Shown piece by piece: positions 7,862 to 16,134 of a stretch of 38,340 nt of DNA. The number at the start of each line of letters is the position of its first letter. Position 1 is the stretch's first letter. Source of the stretch: JBPRGG01 sp051418075 (GTDB taxonomy: Bacteria > Bacteroidota > Bacteroidia > Cytophagales > Cyclobacteriaceae). Under the pieces are notes generated by a model. That model had not been told where the DNA came from. It ran no database searches and was given only the letters and a program-made list of their open reading frames with translations. Made by a program: the position numbers and the translations under genes. The DNA lies in the NCBI GenBank assembly GCA_051418075.1, contig JBPRGG010000045.1, forward strand, positions 1-38,340. Direction: 5' to 3'.

Positions 7862-9688
7862 TTAATGCTCAAAATCAAGCTCAAAAGCCGGTAACATAGG
7901 CGCCTTACGATCCTGATAATGTTGCATCTTGGTCAGGATCTGGTCCAGCATTTCAATAGCATCGATAATATACGGCCCCTTATTGAGCATTACACAATCT
8001 GCCCGCTGCGACATCACCGCATCAGTGATCTCAGCCCGGGAAGGAATACCCTTTTTGGCTAATCCCTCCAGTACCTGGGTAGCCCATATGGTGGGAATAT
8101 GTGCCGCCTGACACAGCCATAGGATCTCCTCCTGCACCATGCCAATATTTTCCCAGCCACATTCAATGGCCAGATCCCCCCGGGCAATCATTACCCCCAC
8201 CGGGTAGATCTGCATGGCAGTTAGTAAAATTTCAATCAGGTTGAAAAATCCACTCTTGGTTTCAATTTTGAGAATAATTCCCAACTTGTTTTCTGCCCCA
8301 AGCAACCTGATCTCATCAATCAGGTCTTGTACGTCATTTTTATTATTCACAAAAGAAAGGTTCACCACATCAGCATGTTGAGCTACAAAATGTAAATCCT
8401 TACGATCTTTCTCGGTAAGCCCTGAAATATTGAGTTTGGAGTCTGGAAAATTAATACCTTTGTCTGCCCGCAATTTTACTCCTTTGATACCCGCATAAAG
8501 AATCCTCACCCTGAATGCTTCGGGTTCAACCTTGATGATCTCACCTTCTATTTTTCCATCGTCAAACAATACTTTTTCTCCTAATTTTACATACTGGAAA
8601 ATTTCATCCAATGTACAGGAAATATGGGCCGGTTTGATTTGCTTGCCGCTATCATCATACTCTGCCGGCTGGCCCGGACGGTTTTCTTTATGAATGATCA
8701 GTTCGTCATCTTTAAACAAGGTGATATAGCCTTCATTGGGGGGTAAAGGGCAAATCTCTGTAGCTTCCCCCTGCTTGGTGGTCAGGGTGGTGCCCGATCT
8801 TAAATAAGCCGACTGGTGGGTACTGCAAATCACTTTATCTGGTTTCTTTTCCATGATCACCCAACTACGCTTCTTGCCCCTGGTATCTTTAAAATAAACC
8901 TTTTCACCTATTTTCAAATTATTGAGCCAGGATGCATCAACTGGTAAACTGGATGGTATACGTTCCAGTTGATATCGCTCTTCAGTTACCAGGCTCACCA
9001 TGACTGAACCAATGATATTTCCAAACTGGTTTTTGGGAGGACGAATATGAATGGCTTTGGGGCTGGGCATAATTTGACCAGTACGTATTTTGGGGCCGGC
9101 CAGGTCCATCGAAATACGGCAATTCATACCGGTTTCAGCCATGGCCATTTGGGCATGTTGAATCATATCCAGCCAATGTGCATCATTGTCATGGGCACAG
9201 TTGATACGCAGTATGTTCATGCCATTTTCCATCATACCTTTCACCAGTTCAGGATCCAGGGCTGAGTCACTAGGCTGGGTCACCATGATCCTTACTTTCC
9301 TGGATTTATCCTGGCCAAACAGATCCTTATCATGTTGACTTAATAGCTGTTCTCCCTTTTTTATGGAAAAGGTGCGGTGTCTTTTGGGTGAGACTTCCAG
9401 TTCTGCCAGTTTTTGAAGTATATTAAGATTGGTCAGCAAACTGGCCATAACATGACTTTCAGCTTTAGCCAGACGGGAAAGGCCCATCTCACCCAGTCTT
9501 TTTTGTAAAGTCCGGATATCATGACTCCGCAATGACCAGTAATGTACCAGATTAATAGCACTTTGGCGGAAATTTGGATGCACCTTTTCAATGAACACGG
9601 CGTATTTTTTTTCATAGGTACGGGCTGTACGTATGATTTCCTGAAGCTGTTGAATGATGGCTTCGATTTTAGCTATTTTTTTAGTCAT
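7862..9688 (-). CDS. Pyruvate kinase-like protein, N-terminally extended, no C domain
   Basis: A 608-residue member of the pyruvate kinase superfamily (phosphoenolpyruvate + ADP to pyruvate + ATP in the classical enzyme). Residues 1-130 are a helical, charged extension with no counterpart in ordinary pyruvate kinase. The catalytic barrel begins at ~131. 'GMNILRINCAHDN' (Arg161, Asn163), 'MDLAGPKIRTG' (195-204), 'ILKIETKSG' (Lys474, Glu476) and 'MIARGDLAIE' (Asp505) match the substrate, K+/Mg2+ and catalytic segments. 'IWATQVLEGL...PSRAEITD' and 'DCVMLNKGPY' match the end of the barrel. The B domain (~205-400) is about twice the usual size. The regulatory C domain of about 130 residues is absent, since the protein ends soon after 'MLNKGPY'. 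It is therefore a variant form, probably lacking classical allosteric control, and may be a paralogue beside a normal Pyk elsewhere. Confidence 0.88.
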   Translation of the reverse strand: MTKKIAKIEAIIQQLQEIIRTARTYEKKYAVFIEKVHPNFRQSAINLVHYWSLRSHDIRTLQKRLGEMGLSRLAKAESHVMASLLTNLNILQKLAELEVSPKRHRTFSIKKGEQLLSQHDKDLFGQDKSRKVRIMVTQPSDSALDPELVKGMMENGMNILRINCAHDNDAHWLDMIQHAQMAMAETGMNCRISMDLAGPKIRTGQIMPSPKAIHIRPPKNQFGNIIGSVMVSLVTEERYQLERIPSSLPVDASWLNNLKIGEKVYFKDTRGKKRSWVIMEKKPDKVICSTHQSAYLRSGTTLTTKQGEATEICPLPPNEGYITLFKDDELIIHKENRPGQPAEYDDSGKQIKPAHISCTLDEIFQYVKLGEKVLFDDGKIEGEIIKVEPEAFRVRILYAGIKGVKLRADKGINFPDSKLNISGLTEKDRKDLHFVAQHADVVNLSFVNNKNDVQDLIDEIRLLGAENKLGIILKIETKSGFFNLIEILLTAMQIYPVGVMIARGDLAIECGWENIGMVQEEILWLCQAAHIPTIWATQVLEGLAKKGIPSRAEITDAVMSQRADCVMLNKGPYIIDAIEMLDQILTKMQHYQDRKAPMLPAFELDFEH

Positions 9689-9717
9689 GAAAAGGACAGT
9701 TATTTAAGAACTTAGGG

Positions 9718-9725
9718 CAAAAATA
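9718..9725 (-). promoter_or_regulatory. Possible -7 element of pyruvate kinase-like gene
   Basis: Read on the minus strand this is TATTTTTG, an exact TAnnTTTG, 30 nt before the ATG. A matching -33 TTG is not evident. Confidence 0.3.
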
Positions 9726-9820
9726 AGCAATGATAAAGTTATCTTTCTGTTATTAATACAAATATAATTTGCCTGGTTCATCTGTAAGGAATTAATTTTG
9801 ATTTTTCATCTAAAGATAAT

Positions 9821-10651
9821 ATGAGTTACCGCAGAGATTTTATCAAGGAATCAATGGCCTCCTTAGGTTTATGGAGTTTAGAGCCATTTAAAAAGTGGAA
9901 CCCCATCATGTCCACACCACAGTCACTTAGATTTGCAGTGGCATCTGATGGACATTTCGGACAACCCGATACAGATTATGAAATGTATTTTGAAAATCTG
10001 GTTCAATGGATCAATCAGGAAAAAGCCCAAAACGGCCTGGATGTATTTTTTATCAATGGTGATCTGATCCATGATCTGCCGGAAAGATTTGAGCAGGTAA
10101 AACCTTTTCTGGACCGTTTTGAATTGCCCCTTTATATTTCCAAGGGAAATCATGACCGGGTTAGTGAAGAAACCTGGGAGGAGGAATTGGGATATCCGGT
10201 CAATCATTATTTCGAATGGAAGAACTGTGGATTTCTGGTGGGAACTACCTCCAACCTGGAAGGGGAATACCTTTGCGCACAACTGGATTGGCTTAATTCA
10301 GCCCTGACTAATCTGGACAAAGTTGATCATGGTTTCGTATTCCTGCACATTTCCCAAAGCAAATGGACCCGTCATGGCGTGGATTGCCCTGCAGTAATGA
10401 AATTGCTGGATCAGCACCCTAAGGTACGTGCGGTTTTTCATGGACATGATCACCAGGAGCATCATATTAAATACGCCGCCGGAGGCACTCCGTTTGTATA
10501 TGATGGGCACTTTGGCGGTAGCTGGGGACAGGAATATAAAGGGTACCGCATTGTAGAAATTTCTGAACCCGGCCAGATCATCACCTGGCAGGTAAATCCC
10601 TTGGCCCAGGCCCGATTGATGGAAACCAGGATTTTTCCAGCTGCTGAATAG
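9821..10651 (+). CDS. Calcineurin-like metallophosphoesterase
   Basis: A 276-residue metallophosphoesterase with the full set of metal motifs: D-x-H in 'ASDGHFG' (Asp43, His45), 'NGDLIHD' (Asp81), 'SKGNHD' (Asn110, His111), 'FLHIS' (His176) and 'FHGHDHQEH' (His209, His211). The di-metal centre would hydrolyse a phosphomono- or diester; the substrate is unknown. The N-terminus 'MSYRRDFIKE' looks like a twin-arginine (Tat) signal motif, but the hydrophobic stretch after it (about residues 11-20) is weak and no clear cleavage site follows, so export is only possible. The lipid kinase gene follows on the same strand 71 nt downstream. Co-transcription is possible, and with it a link to lipid phosphate metabolism. 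Confidence 0.9.
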   Translation: MSYRRDFIKESMASLGLWSLEPFKKWNPIMSTPQSLRFAVASDGHFGQPDTDYEMYFENLVQWINQEKAQNGLDVFFINGDLIHDLPERFEQVKPFLDRFELPLYISKGNHDRVSEETWEEELGYPVNHYFEWKNCGFLVGTTSNLEGEYLCAQLDWLNSALTNLDKVDHGFVFLHISQSKWTRHGVDCPAVMKLLDQHPKVRAVFHGHDHQEHHIKYAAGGTPFVYDGHFGGSWGQEYKGYRIVEISEPGQIITWQVNPLAQARLMETRIFPAAE

Positions 10652-10722
10652 AACAGTCCCTCCTACCCAATATGATTTGGTGATCTTGGAATTATTCCTT
10701 AATTTTTCCGGCTAAATTGAAC

Positions 10723-11601
10723 ATGGTGACCAGAAAATACCTTGTTGTTGTAAATCCCAATGCAGGAAAAATGGGCCCCTCCAACTTAATAGCTCTGGTT
10801 GGGGATTTTTTCAAAGGGTTAAAAATTCCTTTTGAGGTATTTCTTACTCAGCCCGGTCCGGATGCTGGATTAAACCAGTTGAAATCGGATGATCTAACTG
10901 ATTTACTGGTGATTGGAGGCGATGGAACCATTAATGCTGTAGTTAACCAGTTTGCTAAACATCCCCTGCCAATCAGTATAATTCCAGCCGGTACAGGTAA
11001 TGATTTTGGCAAAAATATGGGATTAAACCGACATTTACCCACTTTACTTAAAACTGCCTGGAAAGGGAAAATAAAACATGTAGACCTGGGATTATGCAAT
11101 GACAGGTATTTTGTCAATGGGCTGGGAATTGGTTTTGATGGCAAGGTAGTGGAACATATGATCAAAAAAAGGTCTCCTTTAAAAGGTCACTTGGCTTATC
11201 TGCATACAGTTTTACACCTGCTTTTGACCTTTAAGGAACAACGAATTGAATTTGTAGCCGATGACAAAGCTTATCAAAAAAAAGCTTTTTTAATGACTGT
11301 AGCCAATGGTACAACCTTCGGAGGTGGATTCAAACTCACTCCACAGGCTCAGATCGATGATGGTTGGTTGCATGTTTGCTTAATTGAGCCGGTACATCCT
11401 TTAAAAAGGATCTTTAAATTGCCGATGTTGCAGCAGGGGAATCATCATAAAATGAAAGAAACCTCATTTATGAAAATAAAAAAAATTGATATAGGGCCCA
11501 ATACCAAAGTTGTGGCGCATCTTGATGGAGAATTCTGGGGCCATCCTCCTTTCCATGTCTCTGTTTTACCCCAAAAATATCCCTTTCGTTTCCCTGTATA
11601 G
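10723..11601 (+). CDS. Diacylglycerol kinase-family lipid kinase (YegS/BmrU type)
   Basis: A 292-residue ATP-dependent lipid kinase of the DAGK catalytic domain family, which phosphorylates diacylglycerol, sphingosine or related lipids at the membrane. Diagnostic motifs are 'VVNPNAGKMG' at the N-terminus, the nucleotide-binding 'VIGGDGTINAVVN' (~65-77), 'IPAGTGNDFGKNMGL' (~88-102), 'VNGLGIGFDGKVV' (~131-143), 'VANGTTFGGGFKLTP' with 'A.iDDGwL' (~203-225), and a C-terminal 'AHLDGEFWG'. The length is typical. The ATG at 10723 is preferred over an in-frame TTG two codons earlier. Because Bacteroidota make sphingolipids, a sphingoid base is a possible substrate, but nothing in the sequence decides this. 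Confidence 0.92.
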   Translation: MVTRKYLVVVNPNAGKMGPSNLIALVGDFFKGLKIPFEVFLTQPGPDAGLNQLKSDDLTDLLVIGGDGTINAVVNQFAKHPLPISIIPAGTGNDFGKNMGLNRHLPTLLKTAWKGKIKHVDLGLCNDRYFVNGLGIGFDGKVVEHMIKKRSPLKGHLAYLHTVLHLLLTFKEQRIEFVADDKAYQKKAFLMTVANGTTFGGGFKLTPQAQIDDGWLHVCLIEPVHPLKRIFKLPMLQQGNHHKMKETSFMKIKKIDIGPNTKVVAHLDGEFWGHPPFHVSVLPQKYPFRFPV

Positions 11602-11864
11602 GATCGATTTTTGAAAATATACCTGATTTTGTTACCTGATTTCCCAGTATTGGGGAAAAAAATGCTCATAATCAAGCCATTATGAGGTTTAAAGTGCTTT
11701 AAATTGATTGGCATAGAATTTGGCCTATAAGATGTGAATACGAAGGGTAAAGATTGGAGCTATTTTTTCTGATAAACATAGCTGGTTGTTAATGAAATTT
11801 TTTTATTGAATATCTTATCAGAGTTCCGGATCATTACCTGTATGTATTTTATCAAAAACGATAT

Positions 11865-11895
11865 AAAGGCTGCCCCAAAAAGGCAGCCTTTTTTT
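11865..11895. terminator. Rho-independent terminator, usable on both strands
   Basis: A perfect 10-bp stem, AAAGGCTGCC (11865-11874) with GGCAGCCTTT (11882-11891), has a 7-nt loop and a run of seven T on the plus strand (11889-11895). It ends directly at the stop codon of the minus-strand DUF922 gene and lies downstream of the plus-strand lipid kinase gene, so it can end both transcripts. Confidence 0.85.
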
Positions 11896-12430
11896 AGTTC
11901 ATGGCAACAGGTAAAAGGTTGAGCCCATGCCTGATCCTGGCTGCCCATTTTTGCTGGGCCTGTAGATCCCGCCCCAGGTCTGTTTCTTCTTCAAACTGAT
12001 TTTGGCAGTCATAATATTCCAAATATAGGGCACGGTAAAGGTTGGGAAAGTTCTTTCTGAATTCTCTGGTAGTCCGTATCTCAAGATCCACCATTTTTCG
12101 GATTTTCCTGGCATATAATTCGGCGATATTAAAATGAATTTGCTCATGTTGCAGCGTAATCTCATCTGCTTTTTCAGGAAGTACCCAGGAAGAATCACAA
12201 TTGAAGGTGGCGAACACATCTAATTTGATCCTGCCAGTCCAGAAGTTTTTTTCAAGCACCTGATAATCAATGCCTATAAATGAAGCTGCAGCAAAACTAC
12301 TATCATGAGGGGCTCCATTGAAATGGCCCCATTGAAGTGGTACATCTTCCTGCCAACGGATCAGGTTCTGGCTCAATACATTTGATGCCAATAATAGTAA
12401 TCCTGCTAATAAACCTAAATACTTGTTCAT
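11894..12430 (-). CDS. DUF922-like putative secreted metalloprotease
   Basis: A 178-residue exported protein. The ATG at 12430 is chosen because it begins a good signal peptide ('MNKYLGLLAGLLLLASNVLS', then Q); the upstream part of the frame starts from a non-ATG codon and would bury that signal. The zinc-binding motif H-E-x-x-H is present in 'LQHEQIHFNIAELYARK', and an acidic third ligand may follow in the next helix. The layout (short domain, 'W.eD..L.W..F.G.p', HExxH, 'E.eyD....Q..fd.E...G') matches the DUF922 proteins predicted to be Zn-dependent proteases. The gene follows the S1/P1 nuclease gene on the same strand with an 86-nt gap. Both products are small zinc-dependent exported hydrolases and may be co-transcribed. 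Confidence 0.78.
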   Translation of the reverse strand: MNKYLGLLAGLLLLASNVLSQNLIRWQEDVPLQWGHFNGAPHDSSFAAASFIGIDYQVLEKNFWTGRIKLDVFATFNCDSSWVLPEKADEITLQHEQIHFNIAELYARKIRKMVDLEIRTTREFRKNFPNLYRALYLEYYDCQNQFEEETDLGRDLQAQQKWAARIRHGLNLLPVAMN

Positions 12431-12516
12431 TTTCAGAATTTTATATGGATTGTACAACATATTTAAAAGATTATAACGCTTTGCCAGTTCTAATATTTGA
12501 TATTGAGTCACCAGCT

Positions 12517-13308
12517 TCAGCCATATATTTGATTCAGCAGGCCAGCCAGCCTTACCCCGGCCTGTAATAAACGAAGATTTAAACCTTCCAGATTTTTGAA
12601 GTTGTAATCATAACTGATCTTTTTACTGGCAGTAAGATCATAAACCTGCCCATGCAGTTCCTGTGATTCTTTAGCCCAATCCAATATGGATGCTGCTTGC
12701 CATTGTCTCATGAGCTGTGGAGAAACCTGATTTAAAGCCTGCCCGTATTCGGTATAGCTTAACTTTTGTGCATCTATAATTCCACTGTCCCACACCCGGT
12801 GAAGGTTGGAAGGCTCCCCAAAAAAAGTTACTGCTATATCATTTCCTCCCCGATCTGTTCCTTTCCCTACATGTAAAGGCTGATGGATATCACCTACCAG
12901 GTGTATCAAAGATTTTAGAGCCATGGCTTCATTCCCAAATTCAAACTGTTTGGTTTTTAATTCCCGAATTAACCTGTGGATGGTCTGTATCACATCACCT
13001 TCTTCCGGAATGCCTGCCTGTTCATACGTTTTACCTTCAGGAATGGTGGCGTAGTGCCAGGGATCCATAAAATGATATTCAGGATCTGATTTTATAAAGT
13101 CCATCCAGGTACTTGCCATGGCTAAAGATTCATGACCTAAAACTTTTTCAATGTTTTTTCGGGCTTTTTTAGTTAAATGCTGTTCGGCAATCCAGCCGAT
13201 GGTGCGGTGGCCGGTTTGACCCCAAAGCAATGCCGAAGCTGCCGCCTGAACAGGAAACCCCCAGGTAAAAATAAGTACTAATATAGGAATACATCTTTTG
13301 TTTTTCAT
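12517..13308 (-). CDS. S1/P1-type single-strand nuclease, exported
   Basis: A 263-residue Zn-dependent nuclease that cleaves single-stranded DNA and RNA outside the cytoplasm. The ATG at 13308 gives a signal peptide ending around 'AAASALL'. The next residues, 'WGQTGH', carry the Trp and His that coordinate the zinc cluster at the mature N-terminus of this family. Further ligands lie in 'HFMDPWHYATIP', 'HLVGDIHQPLHVG' (with 'DRGGND' just after) and 'NLHRVWDSGIID'. All are conserved in position and order, so the enzyme should be active. A longer frame extends upstream to 13368, but that part is not signal-like. It probably scavenges nucleotides or phosphate from extracellular nucleic acid. It is the first gene of a likely two-gene unit with the DUF922 protein. 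Confidence 0.93.
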   Translation of the reverse strand: MKNKRCIPILVLIFTWGFPVQAAASALLWGQTGHRTIGWIAEQHLTKKARKNIEKVLGHESLAMASTWMDFIKSDPEYHFMDPWHYATIPEGKTYEQAGIPEEGDVIQTIHRLIRELKTKQFEFGNEAMALKSLIHLVGDIHQPLHVGKGTDRGGNDIAVTFFGEPSNLHRVWDSGIIDAQKLSYTEYGQALNQVSPQLMRQWQAASILDWAKESQELHGQVYDLTASKKISYDYNFKNLEGLNLRLLQAGVRLAGLLNQIYG

Positions 13309-13368
13309 GCTTACTGCTATTTTTGGGCCGCAATGATAACGAATTTTAGATGTTTCTATCATGGCCAA

Positions 13369-13727
13369 TTGTGAAATTTTTGTGAAATTAGATGAGACAT
13401 TCCAAATGATGAAGGAACGGGAAATAATGAAACGGATTTACAGTTGGTTTATTTATCTGTACATTTTAAATACAGATAATTACTATATGCCAAGGTATGC
13501 ATTTCCACCATTCAGGATGATGTTCATAAGGCCAATTACCATTCCTCTGTGCCTCCTCCGTTTTCTCTGTGGTAAAATCAACCAGTATCAAGTAACCAGC
13601 AAACGAAAAAGCAAAAGCTACCAGCCTTCTGCTTCTTTCTTCACTATAAATAATTTAAAACGTTATGGATCGCATCCCCTATTTTTTATTCACTTAAGCC
13701 TCAGCCCAAGTTCGGGATTATGAGCTG
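13369..13727. other. Intergenic region of about 360 nt
   Basis: Lies between the nuclease gene start and the 3' end of the acetyltransferase gene. A plus-strand frame of 120 codons crosses it, but its composition does not look like protein (see rejected items). It contains the second CTCTGTG-type repeat. No terminator hairpin was seen. Confidence 0.45.
13541..13577. repeat. CTCTGTG-type intergenic repeat, copy 2
   Basis: 'attcctctgtgcctcctccg' followed by 'ttttctctgtggtaaaatc' is a shorter, diverged copy of the element at 1461-1513, in the same orientation. Confidence 0.45.
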
Positions 13728-14336
13728 CTAAAACGGGGCAAAATTATTCTGGGAATTTTCCTTTTTTTGAAAATCCTTACGGGATATACCCATATAATGA
13801 ATATCCAGAAATCGACCTTCCTGAGATTTAAAATCCTTCTTGAGAATACCTTCAGAAACGAATCCGCATCGATGTGCTAAATTGATACTGCGGTGGTTGG
13901 TCACGATTATTCTTACAAATATCTTCTTGATTTTCAATTGATTAAATACAAATTCCTGAACCCCGGTTACCGCTTGCTGCATGAGCCCTTTCCCTTCATA
14001 GCCAAAGGAAATGAAAAATCCAAGTTCACATTTCTGATGTTTCCAGTCAATATTTCTTACTGCTACTTCACCAATCAATTTAACTGATGGCTTATGCCAG
14101 ATACCAAGACAAAATGCTTTCTTGCCCTCCCAGGCATTAATTTTCTCCCCGATATATTTTTCAGTATTGGTGATATCCAAGGTTTTTTTAATGGTAACAG
14201 GAAAACTCTGGGCAATTCGGCTATAATTTTTTCTCACCAATTGAAAAAAAAGGATACTATCCGACTGATCAAACCTTTTAAGGATAAGATCCTTCAGCAT
14301 AATATGATCAGGTATTTGGCAAAATTCATTATTCAT
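13728..14336 (-). CDS. GNAT acetyltransferase, RimJ/RimL type
   Basis: A 202-residue acetyl-CoA-dependent N-acetyltransferase of the RimJ/RimL subgroup. Recognisable elements are the N-terminal 'LKDLILKRFDQSD', the central strand 'KLIGEVAVRNIDWKHQKCEL', the acetyl-CoA-binding motif A 'SFGYEGKGLMQQAV', and the motif B region 'VTNHRSINLAHRCGFVSEG', which is highly typical. Targets of this subgroup include ribosomal protein N-termini and various small amines; nothing here selects one. It sits just downstream of the FecR gene on the same strand (25-nt gap), so it may share a transcript with the sigma/anti-sigma pair. Confidence 0.9.
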   Translation of the reverse strand: MNNEFCQIPDHIMLKDLILKRFDQSDSILFFQLVRKNYSRIAQSFPVTIKKTLDITNTEKYIGEKINAWEGKKAFCLGIWHKPSVKLIGEVAVRNIDWKHQKCELGFFISFGYEGKGLMQQAVTGVQEFVFNQLKIKKIFVRIIVTNHRSINLAHRCGFVSEGILKKDFKSQEGRFLDIHYMGISRKDFQKKENSQNNFAPF

Positions 14337-14361
14337 AGCAAATTGAAATACAGCTATTAAT

Positions 14362-15408
14362 TTACTGCTTGATCAGAAAAATTGTTTGACCATTTTGATT
14401 AAATGTTATTCCTAAAGTTTCCAGAACTTCCGGTAAACTCTGCTTTTGAAATGAGCCGGAGTAAACTGCCTGGTCCGTATAATTTCTGTTTTCCACCTTC
14501 ACACCATACCATCTGGTTAATCGCATTGCTAACTGATTTATATTCAGTTCATCAAAAACCAAATGACCATCTTTCCAGGCCAGGTCATCCTGCTGAAAAA
14601 GATTAATCTTGCTAAAGCTTTGAGATGCTTTATCAAATATACCTTTTTGTTGGCTATTTAGGACAAAGGATATGCCATTTTTGCTGTTGTGGTATTCCAC
14701 TTCTACCCGTCCGTGTTCTACTGCAATGGATACTTCCTGGTCTTCCGGATAAGCCCTGACAGCGAAAGAGGTTTGTTGCCCTGAGATCTTTAAATGATCT
14801 GTAAAAATCTCAAAACCATTCATACCACGGGCCACTTTAAAATAGGCCTGTCCCTCCAGGTGAAAAGATCTCAAGGAATCATAAAAATCAGCAGGGAATT
14901 TCAGCTTTGAATCCGAATTCAAGATTACAAACGTACCATCATTCAGGTAAAGTGAGGACTTCTGGCCGTATGGGTTATACTTTTCTGTCATATAGACAGG
15001 TTGGGCCGCTTCATTAAATGTCCTGCTGGTTTTAAGCAAATAAGCAATACTGATGAATGCTATAAGCACCACAAAGGAAATCATTACCTTTTGACCATAG
15101 GACAAGGTCCACTTCGATGGCCTGGCCAGAAGTTCTTCCTCCTGATCAAAAAGGTCCAGATCATCTTCCTCAAAAATCCTGTTGACTTTATTTAATTCTC
15201 TCCCAAATTCTTTATCTGACAATTCAGGAATATTATGATACAGGGAATCCAGTATCTTTTCAGCTTGTTCTATTTCATTGATCTTTTCCGGATGTTTGCT
15301 TTTAAACCTTTGCCAGAAATTAACATGTTTTTGATCTTTCTTTAAATAATAAGCCTGAAAACTCTCATCCATGATAAAGTCTTCAATTGCGTACTTTAGG
15401 TAATTCAT
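14362..15408 (-). CDS. FecR-type anti-sigma factor
   Basis: A 348-residue inner-membrane sigma regulator. Residues ~1-110 are the cytoplasmic sigma-binding part, followed by one membrane helix ('VMISFVVLIAFISIAYLL') and a periplasmic FecR domain ('SSLYLNDGTFVILNSDSKLKFP', in which 'L.DGt.V.LNa.S.l.fP' is the family hallmark). A C-terminal STN-like tail ('MRLTRWYGVKVENRNY' ... 'YSGSFQKQSLPEVLETL') would contact a TonB-dependent receptor. The ATG at 15408 is preferred to the TTG-started extension. It lies 144 nt downstream of the sigma factor gene, the usual arrangement. Unusually, no SusC/TonB receptor gene follows; the next gene is an acetyltransferase. Confidence 0.92.
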   Translation of the reverse strand: MNYLKYAIEDFIMDESFQAYYLKKDQKHVNFWQRFKSKHPEKINEIEQAEKILDSLYHNIPELSDKEFGRELNKVNRIFEEDDLDLFDQEEELLARPSKWTLSYGQKVMISFVVLIAFISIAYLLKTSRTFNEAAQPVYMTEKYNPYGQKSSLYLNDGTFVILNSDSKLKFPADFYDSLRSFHLEGQAYFKVARGMNGFEIFTDHLKISGQQTSFAVRAYPEDQEVSIAVEHGRVEVEYHNSKNGISFVLNSQQKGIFDKASQSFSKINLFQQDDLAWKDGHLVFDELNINQLAMRLTRWYGVKVENRNYTDQAVYSGSFQKQSLPEVLETLGITFNQNGQTIFLIKQ

Positions 15409-15552
15409 CAGCTTAATATTATTGATGTTCTTCTTATAGGTAGGAAAAATCAGCCATTTATACTGTAGATATAGCAATTATTTTTAAAAAACTATCATCT
15501 ATTGTAAATACTATTGCATGAAAATCAAATGTACTTCAAGGCAGGTTTCAAT

Positions 15553-16134
15553 TCAAATCATTAAAAAATAAAACAGCAAAAGGTGATTCAGGGTTTGCAA
15601 CAGGTGCTTTTTTAAAATTTTCAAGGATTCATACACCATATTTCTGACCGACTGTATCTTAATTTGATTTGCTGTTGCAATTTCCTTGTAGGTTAAGCCA
15701 CCGTAAAACTTCAGGAACAAAATATCTTTCTGACGGGGAGTAAGTAATTCCAGTCCTTTGCTTAACAACTCCTGCTGGGTTTCAGTGGTCTCTTTATCAA
15801 TCAGATAGTTTTCAAACGGAGTCTCATAATAAGAGGATTGAAGAGAATTCTGATCATCCTCGTCTAAAATTCTGTAACTTAAATAATTTAGTATTTTCCG
15901 TTTTAAATAGATCAATAGGTAAGGCTTGATCTTCTTAACAGGACTGATGGCAGACCGCTTATACCATAACTCCGAAAAAATTTCCTGAATACTGTCCTTT
16001 GTGATCTCTTTATCTTTACTCAGGCTGTAACCATATCGAAATAAGTCGGCATAATAATTTTCAAATATACTGGTAAGCGCTTCCGGCTGGCCCTTGCGGA
16101 AATTTTGCCATAATATATGCTCTGAATACTTCAC
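15553..16134 (-). CDS. ECF RNA polymerase sigma factor
   Basis: A 193-residue sigma-70 family factor of the ECF (RpoE-like) Bacteroidota group that works with FecR-type regulators. Region 2 is seen at ~25-80 ('YYADLFRYGYSLSKDKEI' and 'DSIQEIFSELWYKR', which bind the -10 element and core). Region 4 is seen at ~130-180 ('LLTPRQKDILFLKFYGGLTY' and a helix-turn-helix 'EIATANQIKIQSVRNMVYES'). The start codon is GTG at 16134, with 'AAAGAGG' directly upstream on the minus strand. It would be held inactive by the downstream FecR protein until a surface signal arrives. Confidence 0.93.
   Translation of the reverse strand: MKYSEHILWQNFRKGQPEALTSIFENYYADLFRYGYSLSKDKEITKDSIQEIFSELWYKRSAISPVKKIKPYLLIYLKRKILNYLSYRILDEDDQNSLQSSYYETPFENYLIDKETTETQQELLSKGLELLTPRQKDILFLKFYGGLTYKEIATANQIKIQSVRNMVYESLKILKKHLLQTLNHLLLFYFLMI

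Noticed and set aside
11760..11948. Minus-strand frame of 62 codons across the terminator
   Set aside because: It crosses the strong terminator hairpin and the 3' end of the DUF922 gene, so it is a chance frame.
13361..13723. Plus-strand frame of 120 codons between the nuclease and acetyltransferase genes
   Set aside because: It overlaps the nuclease upstream region, has no recognisable domain or signal, contains the intergenic CTCTGTG repeat and has a composition unlike protein-coding DNA here.
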